NCBI GenBank assembly: GCA_037349105.1
Contig: JAYJMM010000026.1
Location: 2,542,001-2,606,000 of the forward strand
DNA length: 64,000 nt
Source of the DNA: Limnomonas spitsbergensis
Taxonomy: Eukaryota > Chlorophyta > Chlorophyceae > Chlamydomonadales
Direction of reading: 5' to 3'
Shown: positions 1 through 8,200 of the stretch, piece by piece
Layout of the letters: each line of letters begins with the position of its first letter
Position numbering within the stretch: position 1 is the first letter of the stretch
Notes under the pieces: generated by a model
The model's database searches: none
Told to the model about the DNA's origin: nothing
What the model saw: only the letters and a program-made list of their open reading frames with translations
Program-made: the position numbers and the translations under genes

Positions 1-257
1 ACCTTTACAAGTTCTTCTTAGTAAATGAGATGCAGTCCAGGAGTCCACCTTAGCCACCAACACCATTTCATTGCAAGCGGCGGCAGCCTTAGGAATCTTG
101 GTGCACAACACAGTGGACTGTAGGTTGGTCCATACCCGTTGAGAAACTGTTTCACGCCGTGTGAGGCTGATACAATTGATTGGAAATGAACAATCGGGCT
201 CAATTCCAGGCACCAAGCCAATGACTGATTATGGTGCAACTATTCGCCTCTGGACCT
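1..257. other. left-edge segment, no recognised gene
   Basis: Non-repetitive sequence before the first minisatellite. On the minus strand one frame stays open from about 180 to the window edge (reading VSQRVWTNLQSTVLCTK...). I recognise no family in it, and nothing shows whether it is a gene end or chance. The phrase GGCTCAATTCCAG near 198 also occurs in the dispersed repeat at 1723 and 14322. Confidence 0.3.
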
Positions 258-985
258 GGAGAGGCCTAATTCCTTGTTGCCATAGGCCTGGTTTCTTGTT
301 GCCAGAGGCCTGGTTCCTTGTTGCCAGAGGCCTGGTTTCTTGTTGCCAGAGGCCTGGTTTCTTGTTGCCAGAGGCCTGGTTCCTTGTTGCCAGAGGCCAG
401 GTTCCTCGTTGCCAGAGGCCTGGTTTCTTGTTGCCAGAGGCCTGGTTTCTTGTTGCCAGAGGCCTGGTTTCTTGTTGCCAGAGGCCAGGTTCCTTGTTGC
501 CAGAGGCCTGGTTTCTTGTTGCCAGAGGCCAGGTTCCTTGTTGCCAGAGGCCTGGTTCCTTGTTGCCAGAGGCCTGGTTTCTTGTTGCCAGAGGCCAGGT
601 TCCTTGTTGCTAGAGGCCTGGTTCCTTGTTGCCAGAGGCCTGGTTCCTTGTTGTCAGAGGCCTGGTTTCTTGTTGCCAGAGGCCTGGTTCCTTGTTGCCA
701 GAGGCCTGGTTCCTTGTTGCCAGAGGCCAGGTTCCTTGTTGCCAGAGGCCTGGTTCCTTGTTGCCAGAGGCCTGGTTCCTTGTTGCCAGAGGCCAGGTTC
801 CTTGTTGCCAGAGGCCAGGTTCCTTGTTGCCAGAGGCCAGGTTCCTTGTTGCCAGAGGCCAGGTTCCTTGTTGCCAGAGGTCTGGTTCCTTGTTGCCAGA
901 GGCCTGGTTCCTTGTTGCTAGAGGCCTGGTATTTTGTTGCCAGGTTTCTTGTTGCCAGAGGCCAGGTTTCTTGTTGCCAGAGGTC
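258..985 (+). repeat. 22-bp minisatellite, about 33 copies
   Basis: Head-to-tail copies of a unit close to TTGCCAGAGGCCTGGTTCC plus TTG. Most variation is at two positions: GGCCTGG versus GGCCAGG, and GGTTTC versus GGTTCC. Because 22 is not a multiple of 3, all frames cycle through the unit, which creates several stop-free but meaningless open frames on both strands. Confidence 0.95.
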
Positions 986-1039
986 ATAACTCTGCCAAGG
1001 TCATAACTCTTGCCTCGGGACCTGGACCGTTTGTTGTTG

Positions 1040-1065
1040 CAAATTTGATGTGCACATCAAATTTG
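1040..1065. repeat. perfect 26-bp palindrome
   Basis: CAAATTTGATGTG is followed directly by its exact reverse complement with no spacer. Its ATTTGATG core resembles the centre of dispersed family E (CACATTTGATGCATGGGAC). It could form a hairpin or bind a dimeric factor; neither role can be shown here. Confidence 0.85.
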
Positions 1066-1339
1066 TGCGTGTGGATGAAGGGGGTTACCCACTGCTGATG
1101 CCTCCTCCTCACGCACAACCTGTGCCTGGTTTCGTTGCATGCTTCGTCATTCAGCAAGGGACCTGGACTGAGGACTGTTGCATAGCATTGAGGTGCGGGT
1201 AACAGGTGTTGGAACCGCTGCTATATTTCCCCCTTTTCTGAATATGTTGCGTATAATGGCTTTGTGCATGCCTTGCTTTCGAAGTATGAGCGAGCGTCCT
1301 ACCACGCTGAAGTTGCTTCTGCTACGGATTTGCTGTGGG

Positions 1340-1396
1340 TTTTTTTACATTCCAACAGAGCATTACATTTGATGCAAGAGACATGGGGACTTTGCT
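1340..1396 (+). repeat. dispersed repeat family E, diverged copy 1
   Basis: Contains ACATTCCAACAGAGCATTAC followed by ATTTGATGCAAGAGACATGG. It matches the better copies at 12896-12963 and 25055-25130 and the inverted copy at 57664-57735. No coding potential; it behaves like a short non-autonomous mobile sequence. Confidence 0.6.
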
Positions 1397-1489
1397 GTGA
1401 CAATCTGCCTTTCTAAAAAGCTGCAACTGAAGCAACAAAGCAGGTGCTGGACCATTGGCACGGTCGCCTATCCAGACTTACACCCAGAA

Positions 1490-1551
1490 CAGTTGGGCGC
1501 CCACGCGGCCGAGCCTTCTTATGCATGTTCCAGAGGTGTAACGTCATTGAC
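1490..1551 (+). repeat. dispersed repeat family B, copy 1
   Basis: Core is GTTGGGCGCCCACGCGGCC, then GAGCCTT, a short spacer, and CAGAGGTGTAACGTCATTGAC. At least ten related copies in both orientations lie in this window, often next to a pyrimidine-rich tract on the 5' side. The number and variety suggest a short mobile element (SINE- or MITE-like). The class is inferred. Confidence 0.75.
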
Positions 1552-1722
1552 TTGCACCTAGAAGGGTGTTGCAAGGACGCCCTGAAGGGTTTGCAGTGAT
1601 ATGATGCCGATGCTGATGCAGCTGAGATCATTTGAACAGGGCCTAGAGGTGAGCCGTCATTGACATTGCAATGGTGAGAGAGGGAGGTACTAATTCAAAT
1701 AAGTGACAGAGACATCATAAGT

Positions 1723-1917
1723 TTAGAACAGTGCACACTGCCTACCCGCTGAGCCCTGCTGAACGCTCTGCCTCATGGGGTTGTAAGGGAATGACAAAGC
1801 TCAATTCCAGCTACCATGCACAGCCTGGGCCATTCTCCTATGGTGAAGCCATGCCATTCTCCTATGTGAGGGGGCAGTAACATGGATCCCGGCGCTCTAG
1901 TCGGGGGTAGAGAGAAG
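1723..1917 (+). repeat. dispersed repeat family C, copy 1
   Basis: About 190 bp that aligns with 14322-14501. Shared blocks include CCCGCTGAGCCCTGCTGAACG, CTCAATTCCAGCTACCATGC, TCCTATGTGAGGGGGCAG and GGCGCTCTAGTCGGGGG. The match stops just before the tRNA-like relic at 1918. No coding potential seen. Confidence 0.8.
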
Positions 1918-1995
1918 TTCGTGTGGCGTGTTCGATCCCTCAACCTCTGGGTATGGATGCCACCAGCGTTATACCACTGGACCATTTCCCACGAA
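1918..1995 (-). pseudogene. tRNA-like relic, possibly initiator Met
   Basis: The minus strand has an A-box-like TGGTCCAGTGG, a CAT triplet in an anticodon-like position (ATCCATACCCAG) and a B-box-like GGATCGAAC about 45 nt later. The part ACCCAGAGGTTGAGGGATCG resembles eukaryotic initiator tRNA-Met. The T-stem and acceptor stem do not pair, so it is not a working tRNA. It could be a pseudogene, the head of a tRNA-derived SINE, or chance. Confidence 0.3.
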
Positions 1996-2191
1996 TGAAA
2001 GAAACAATAGCTGAGATGGCGAGTGCGGGTTATAAGCATGCAGTGTAAGATCTGCAGTGATGTCGAGGGAGGTGGTCGGGAGGTGTCCCCTCGCTGACCA
2101 GTGATGTAAGTGACAGGGGTACTATGACTGCGTGCAGGTGTCAGGCTATCCAAACTTTCGCCCAGATGGGTGATTCAAGCACACACTTAAG

Positions 2192-2241
2192 GGAGCTGAC
2201 GTGGCCGGGCTTTATTTATGCAGAGGTGTAACGTCATCGGC
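2192..2241 (+). repeat. dispersed repeat family B, copy 2
   Basis: Diverged copy with GACGTGGCCGGGCTTTATTTATG followed by CAGAGGTGTAACGTCATCGG. Confidence 0.6.
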
Positions 2242-2587
2242 AAACATGAAGGCAAGAGGAACGACAGAGAGGGGCATAAAGGAGCATTAAGGCTGAGACC
2301 AGTTGATTGGCTGGAACATACTCTAGAACCGGGCTTGGGGTGTTCGCCTCGCATGGACTCTCTTCAGAGTTAAGAGCAGGTGAGGTCTCAACGAACTGTA
2401 CAGCTCGGAAATGCCGTTAGACATGATCTAAGCATGGGAGGTAACTTGCAGCAGAGAATGACAAGCTGTGACAAACATCACATGCCACAGTGTATACGGG
2501 CTGCCCTTTCTTTTTGGGGGGGGTATTTCTCTCTCCTTTGTTTTCTTCACCTTCTTTCCCTCTTACAGTTAGTTTTATTTCTTCCAA

Positions 2588-2642
2588 CGGGACGCGCCCA
2601 CGCGCCCTAGGCATTTTGGGCAGGGCCCAGAGGTGTACGGTG
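2588..2642 (+). repeat. dispersed repeat family B, copy 3
   Basis: CGGGACGCGCCCACGCGCCC, then GGGCAGGGCCCAGAGGTGTA. The pyrimidine tract upstream matches the arrangement at 13921-14021. Confidence 0.6.
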
Positions 2643-2738
2643 ACACGCTGCCCTAGAAAGCTGTGATGAATGCCTCACGTCACAGCTGAGCAAGCGTAGT
2701 ACAGCTGTTCAAAGCTGCAGGCACAACTAGGCTACAGC

Positions 2739-2787
2739 TAGGCGGCCGAGCCTTTATAGCATGGCCCGGAGATGTTATGTCATTGGC
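2739..2787 (+). repeat. dispersed repeat family B, copy 4
   Basis: Diverged copy: GGCGGCCGAGCCTTTATAGC, then GGCCCGGAGATGTTATGTCA. Confidence 0.5.
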
Positions 2788-3130
2788 AAGCCAGACGGCA
2801 AGGGCGTAGTGGGGCTCACATTTTGCAGACAATCCAAAATGAAGTGCAGATGTTACCACAGCACCCATCTCCAGCACTACCACACACGGTAAAAAGAAGC
2901 AGCAAGAGAAATGGGTTGACAGCGCTAAAACATGTGAGGGCTCTACCGAACAACTCAGGGGAGGGCAGTCATGTGACCGATATAAGTATGTACAGCTATT
3001 GCAAGATCTACACCGAGGGTCATGAACCAAGGCTGCTTCAGCGTGTTGTGTGTGGGCCTGCTGTGCAGCTCAGGTGGACAACAAAAATTGATGCAACTTG
3101 TGCCATTGCTTGCAAAGTCACATCTGGGGG

Positions 3131-3545
3131 CCATGGACACGGGTTGCTGCAACATGACAGGGGGGCATGGACGCAGTTTGTTGCAACATGGAAGGGGGGC
3201 ATGGACACAGGTTGCTGCAACATGGCAGGGGAGGCATGGGCGCAGGTTGCTGCAACATGGCAGGGGGGCATGGACGCAGTTTGTTGCAACATGGAAGGGG
3301 GGCATGGACACAGGTTGCTGCAACATGGAAGGGGGGCATGGACGCAGGTTGCTGCAACATGGCAGGGGGGCATGGACGCAGGTTGCTGCAACATGGCAGG
3401 GGGGCATGGACGCAGGTTGCTGCAACATGGCAGGGGGGCATGGACGCAGGTTGCTGCAACATGGCAGGGGGGCATGGACGCAGGTTGCTGCAACATGGCA
3501 TGGGGGGCATGGACGCAGGTTGCTGCAACATGGCATGGGGGGGCA
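3131..3545 (+). repeat. 34-bp minisatellite, about 12 copies
   Basis: Unit is close to CATGGACGCAGGTTGCTGCA followed by ACATGGCAGGGGGG. Variants carry GGACACAGG or GCAGTTTGTTG. All frames are stop-free, giving spurious Cys/His-rich open frames on both strands. Confidence 0.95.
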
Positions 3546-4255
3546 TCTCCTTCGGCCATGAGATGAGGCATGCAAGGTGAAAGCTATATCAAAGGCATTT
3601 CAAGACCACAGGGACTGCTGGGGCCACCGACCAAGGCGCTGCAACATGTCCCGTGTGATGCTCGAGGCTTACAGGGTTGTTGTGAGAGCTAGAAGATCCA
3701 AGTGGCATTGGATCCAATGATGATGGGATCCAACAAGGAAGCCTGTATGCAAGTAAGACTGCATCCAATGAGGCATGGATCTTGCAGGAGGATCCAACCC
3801 ACATTGGATTTACCGAGGGCTGGATCCAAATGAGAATTGGAAGATCTGTGCGACCCCCTTGCCCAACCGTGTGTGTATTGAAGTACATGCCAACATGTAC
3901 TCTGACAGGAAAGTCCATCGAGTGGCGTGCTCCGGGCAGGTCCAAGCAGGAAGATGCTCTGATGGAATGTTCAAAATCAAAAGCACATGGCTGGGTATGG
4001 TGTGCATCGCATCACTTGTGAAGTTCAAAAATCGTATGCCTCATGTGCATGATGATTGTGAGACTTACTCCATGCAGCCGCTGGCGAGGTGGGCTGGAGG
4101 CAATCGCTTTAACTGCAACCGGGAGGCTGATCTGCTATTCTGGCCTGAAGACTGATCTTCAGCTCAGACCGCACAGGTCGTGAGGGAGGGGTCTGAGTGG
4201 GAGGGGCCGTAACATGATCCCCAAAGCTGAGAACGGGGGACGAAAGCATCGCATT
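3546..4255. other. intergenic sequence with GGATCCAA cluster
   Basis: No recognised gene. GGATCCAA or a near match recurs at least five times between about 3690 and 3830. A plus-strand open frame at 3775-4155 (126 codons) resembles no family I know and is probably chance. The right end approaches the 3' end of eL33. Confidence 0.4.
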
Positions 4256-4260
4256 TTACA
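4256..4260 (-). terminator. candidate TGTAA polyadenylation signal of eL33
   Basis: TGTAA on the minus strand, about 62 nt after the eL33 stop codon. TGTAA is the common polyadenylation signal of chlorophyte algae, and the distance is suitable. The motif is short, so chance is possible. Confidence 0.45.
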
Positions 4261-4321
4261 GCACCCTGTCTATTATCACTCCCCGGCCCGATCTAAAAAC
4301 GAAGAGGCGGATCGCCCGCGC

Positions 4322-4812
4322 TCAAACGCGGCTGGGGTACATCATCACGCGGACGCTCGCGCCCAGGCTGCAGGGAGGCAGGTTCTTCAGGAACTTTGCG
4401 CGCACGGCACCGGTGCTTCCATGAGGGCGGGTCACGCGTCCCCAGATTGCGCGGAAGTAGGTGTTTTTCCTCTTGGTCTTGGCCTTGTAGACGTACGCGA
4501 TCCTCTTGCCGAGGTAGAAGTCAGTCTCCTTCTTGGTGTTCACGCCATCGATCCGCAGGAGCGACGTGTGGGACTCCTGATTCGCCTTGGACCTCGTGTA
4601 GCCGAGGACCTGCAAGTTGCCGAGACAAGGGACACAATTGCTTTTCAGCCTCCAGGCCGGCATACTCAGAATATAAGTTAAGACCTAATACTGTACACAA
4701 TCAGTATATTTTATATTAAGGCAGGGATCCCCGTAGCCGTTGTCGTAGCCGAGAGTCGCCTATGCAATTTTACCTGCGCCTTGATGTATAGCCGCACACT
4801 CTCGCCACCCAT
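4322..4812 (-). CDS. RPL35A: 60S ribosomal protein eL33 (RPL35A), two exons
   Basis: Structural protein of the large cytosolic ribosomal subunit. Exon 1 is 4774-4812 (13 codons, [13 protein letters not shown]) and exon 2 is 4322-4609 (95 codons plus TGA). The 164-bp intron (4610-4773) has donor GTAAAA and acceptor TTGCAG, phase 0. The joined protein is 108 aa; human eL33 is 110. Family hallmarks are the LGYTRSK start of the conserved domain (about residue 15), [15 protein letters not shown] in the middle, [10 protein letters not shown] and AVRAKF, and the C-terminal [10 protein letters not shown]. The ATG gives the usual short basic N-terminus and has a favourable context (AAAATGG). It is divergent from eIF6 across 263 bp. 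Unlike the other two genes its intron is short and free of repeats. Identity is secure; exon 1 rests on splice signals, phase and the VRLY motif known from plant homologues. Confidence 0.96.
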
Positions 4813-5075
4813 TTTAAGGCTCTTGACTTGCTGGACAGGTCTGGAAAGAGGGAGGACTAGAAATGCAGCAGACTCATTGTCTGCGGGCTCAGGGCTCAGG
4901 GTTCAGGGTGGTTCAGCACGCACACGAAATAGGAAAAGGAAGCTTTAGTGTGCCCACAGCATTGTCTTCTTTGCTGTAACCCAAGCTTCCAATTTATATA
5001 GCAACTTTTTCTCACGAAGCTATCAGGTGCCGGTACCTGAGAGGAGGCTGAGTTTTTGTGGAGGCTGCTCTCGCA
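4813..5075. promoter_or_regulatory. divergent promoter shared by eL33 and eIF6
   Basis: Only 263 bp separate the two start codons, so both 5' UTRs and both core promoters lie here. A TATA-like box serves the eIF6 side. Degenerate telomere-like repeats (GGGCTCAGGGTTCAGGG, about 4887-4916) lie near the eL33 side. Plant ribosomal-protein promoters often carry telo-box elements; equating these degenerate repeats with a telo-box is inference. Confidence 0.7.
4993..5000 (+). promoter_or_regulatory. TATA-like box for eIF6
   Basis: TTTATATA in an AT-rich stretch 76 bp upstream of the eIF6 ATG. Position and sequence fit a TATA box for a transcript with a short 5' UTR. Confidence 0.5.
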
Positions 5076-5231
5076 ATGGCGACGCGCTGTCAATTTGAGA
5101 ACAGCAACGATGTAGGGGTATTTGCCAAGCTGACTAACGCCTACTGCATCGTCGCCCTCGGGGGAGCTGAGAACTTCTACAGCGTCTTCGAGTCCGAACT
5201 CGCGGACCACATCCCTGTTATCAAGACATCT
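5076..5231 (+). CDS. EIF6: eIF6 exon 1 (residues 1-52)
   Basis: ATG in context CGCAATGGCG; ends IPVIKTS, then donor GTAAGC. Phase 0. Confidence 0.95.
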
Positions 5232-8200
5232 GTAAGCACCTCGAGAATGCATGCCCGGACCATCTAGCCCGCATGACAGCAATCATGCTGCACCACTGCA
5301 CTGCCAACATGGGTGGCAACACAGCCGGCGGTGCCGCCTCCCCCACCTTCACCTGGCTGCTCGCCACAGTTTTCATACTTCAGAAGCCACCAGTCTCAGG
5401 ACCAAAGGGTTACCTGCAACCCCCACCTGAAACCCATGTGAAACCCCATTCAAAACGCACTGTAAGCTTAACTTAACCCCCCGCAAACCTACTCAGGGTT
5501 ACTACCCTCAAACCCTGCCACAGTTAAATAACCCGTCCCTGATGGTCCCCCAAGGTCCCCCGGCCTTTACACAACCCTTGCCCTTTGCCGCAACTCACGA
5601 CACACCCTAACCTCATACCACATCTTAGGACCTCCTGAAGTTCACACTTCACACCACACTGACAGCCCACCTACTGATCTTCAGCCACTAATTCTCCTCC
5701 CTCTCCCGCCCTTTTGCCCAACAGGTCTCCGGCACACGCCTGGTTGGCCGGGTCACCGTGGGCAACAAGAACGGCCTGCTGCTGCCCAACTCCTGCACCG
5801 ACCAGGAGCTGATGCACATCCGCAACAGTCTACCTGACGAGGTCGGTTAGGTGGTTGCCTCAGCCACCATTTATTTATACACCGGTGGTCAGCATTCATT
5901 TCTCTGGCCTCAGCTACATGTCAGCTACACATTGGCCGCTGTCCCAAGTCCCCCTTGTTGCCTTTGCCCCCAATTAAAGGCCGGCCCAGGTTTGGTCTCA
6001 ATTGGGCCTTTGGTGGCCGCTGTGCCGCCTGCCGAAGTTTGACTTTTAGCTGATAAAAGAAACATCGAAACCGCTACATCACAGACACGACTGCACCCCC
6101 GACAGATAGTATGGTGCAGTCAGCGGAGCGAGCAGAAGCCACTGCCCCATCCAAATGCTTAAAGGCTAACTGGCTAGGGAACGCACTGGACTTCGCACAA
6201 GGCAGTATGCAGTGGTAGGTCCTGCTGCTGCTAGCACCGCTGCTTGGGCCACTGGCGGTTGGCCAATCAAGCTTTGGTCCCCGTCAGCCCAGTGTAGACT
6301 GAACAGCGACCCACCAAAGGTGGCATGATGCGCACTAACTGAACACTGTCGGCTGTACTGCCTACATACTGCGGTACATACACGCAGTACACAGCCTCAC
6401 GACAGCGCTGCAGCGCCTGATGTCACTCCTTGGGTCAATGGAGCTGTGTCATGTCACGGAATGCGCGCTCCCGCTTGCAGCAGATTCTTGGGTTTGGGTG
6501 TTGTCAGGTGTTCCAAGAGGAGGGACCCGTGCCCCCCCTATGGCGCTCATGCCCCCCCCCCCTAAAACGCGTTCCGCACAGTACCCATGCTCTAGACAGT
6601 GCGGTAGCCGCTCCTTGCAGCTGCTTGTGATACTCTCTCCTGGTTTTCGCAGCAAGCCCCGGTGTTCACACCGGCTGTTTTCGTTTTGTAGGAGTTGGGC
6701 GGACAGCCTGAAATGCAGCTCCTCGTCATGCTCTCTATTGAATCTCGCAGCAAGCCTCGGTGTCAACATGGGTTGTTTTCACAGTGTGGTTGCGCTTCAA
6801 GGGGTTGTAGGAGTTGGGCGGACTCGCCTAAACGTAAGATAGTTTGAGGCTGGCCGCCCAACTCCTAAATAAAACAAGTATAACTTGGTCCAAGCGAAAG
6901 GATTTCATGTGTTTCCGCCTGTGGGCTCGCAGCCCATGGTACCACAGCCCGGCTAATGAGCAACCTCTGAAGTGATCTGAGCAACATCTGATGTGATCTG
7001 AGCAACATCTGATGTGATCTGAGCAGCATCTGCAGTGGTTGCTGCAGGGGTTCTAGACTTGTGTGACCCATTGTATGTTTCTTCCCCGCGCTTTCCGTAG
7101 ACTGAAACTCCTGCCCACCCTGACTGAACCCTTAACCCTGGACTGCTGCCGAACCTGGATTCCTGCCGATGTTGACCAAACCCTTAACCCTGGACTGCTG
7201 CCGACCCTGACTGAACCCTGAGCCCTTAACCTGGATCCCTGCCGATCCTGACCAAACCCTAAACCCTGGACTGCTGCCGACCCTGACTGAACTGCTGTGC
7301 TTTTGCACCTCCCCAACAGGTGGTGGTTCAGCGTATCGATGAGCGGTTGTCCGCGCTCGGCAACTGCATTGTATGTAACGACTATGTCGCGCTCATCCAC
7401 CCCGACATTGACCGCGAGACGGAGGTGAGCGTGCAGGGTACAGAGGTTAGGTTCAAATTTCCACCCCGAAGCCGATAGGGTCTGCGTGACGGAGGTGAGC
7501 GTGCAGGGTTCAGGGGTTGGGTTCAAATTCCCAACTCAAAGCCGATAGGGTCTGCGAGACGGAGGTGAGCGGGCAGGGTTCAGAGGTTAGGTTCAAATCT
7601 TCGTCCTGGACCTGATGAAGATTGCGAGACAGTGGTGAGCGTGCGGAATGCAGGGGTTTGGTTCAAATCTTCATCCTGGACTTAATAGAGCGCGAGACGG
7701 AGGTGAGCGCGCAGGGTTCAGGGGTTAGGTACAAATTTCCACCCTGACATTGACCGCAAGACGGAGGTGAGTGTGCAGGGCTCAGGGGTTAGGTTCAAAG
7801 TTTCACCTTGAAGCGGATAGGGTCTGCGAGACGGAGGTGAGTGTGCAGGGTTCAGGGGTTTGGTTCAAATCTTCATCCTGGACCCAATAGAGATCGCAAG
7901 ACTACAGTGAGCAGGCTGGGTTCAAGTTCAGGTTCAAATCTCTGCCCCTAGCCGTGAACTCTACATGGACCATGAGACTGGAGTTAAGAGCGGCTGGCGC
8001 TGGGCGATACTGCTCAGATTGTGCGGCTTAGTCGGCTCTCAGCTGCTGCCGCTTCCTAGGCTTCTGGTAGCTGTTGCAGCTGCCTACGTTGTTGCGGCTG
8101 TTGCTGCTGTTGCAGCTGCCTAGGTTGTTCCAGCTGCCCAGGCTGTTGCAGCTGCCTAGGTTGTTGCGGCTGTTGCAGCTGACCCAGGCTGTTGCAACTA

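Larger units (their letters stand above)
986..1489. other. intergenic sequence, no gene seen
   Basis: Unique sequence apart from a perfect 26-bp palindrome at 1040-1065 and a copy of dispersed repeat family E at 1340-1396. The open frames present are short and unlike any family I know. Confidence 0.5.
1996..3130. other. intergenic sequence with family B copies
   Basis: No gene seen. It contains three diverged copies of dispersed family B (2192-2241, 2588-2642, 2739-2787), one after a pyrimidine-rich tract at 2505-2585. No open frame here resembles a known protein. Confidence 0.5.
5842..7319 (+). other. eIF6 intron 2 (1,478 bp)
   Basis: Holds a copy of dispersed family A (5908-6063), a two-copy duplication around 6600-6835 (GCAGCAAGCC(C/T)CGGTGT to GTAGGAGTTGGGCGGA), a 21-bp repeat at 6957-7035, and CCCTGACTGAAC / CTGGACTGCTGCCG repeats at 7110-7300. 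Acceptor CAACAG. Confidence 0.8.

Noticed and set aside
4214..4681. 155-codon plus-strand frame
   Set aside because: Antisense shadow of eL33 exon 2, whose protein is clearly conserved on the minus strand.
7440..7950. tRNA-like B-boxes (GGTTCAAAT) in eIF6 intron 3
   Set aside because: They recur as part of the donor-derived repeat; no A-box or cloverleaf around them.
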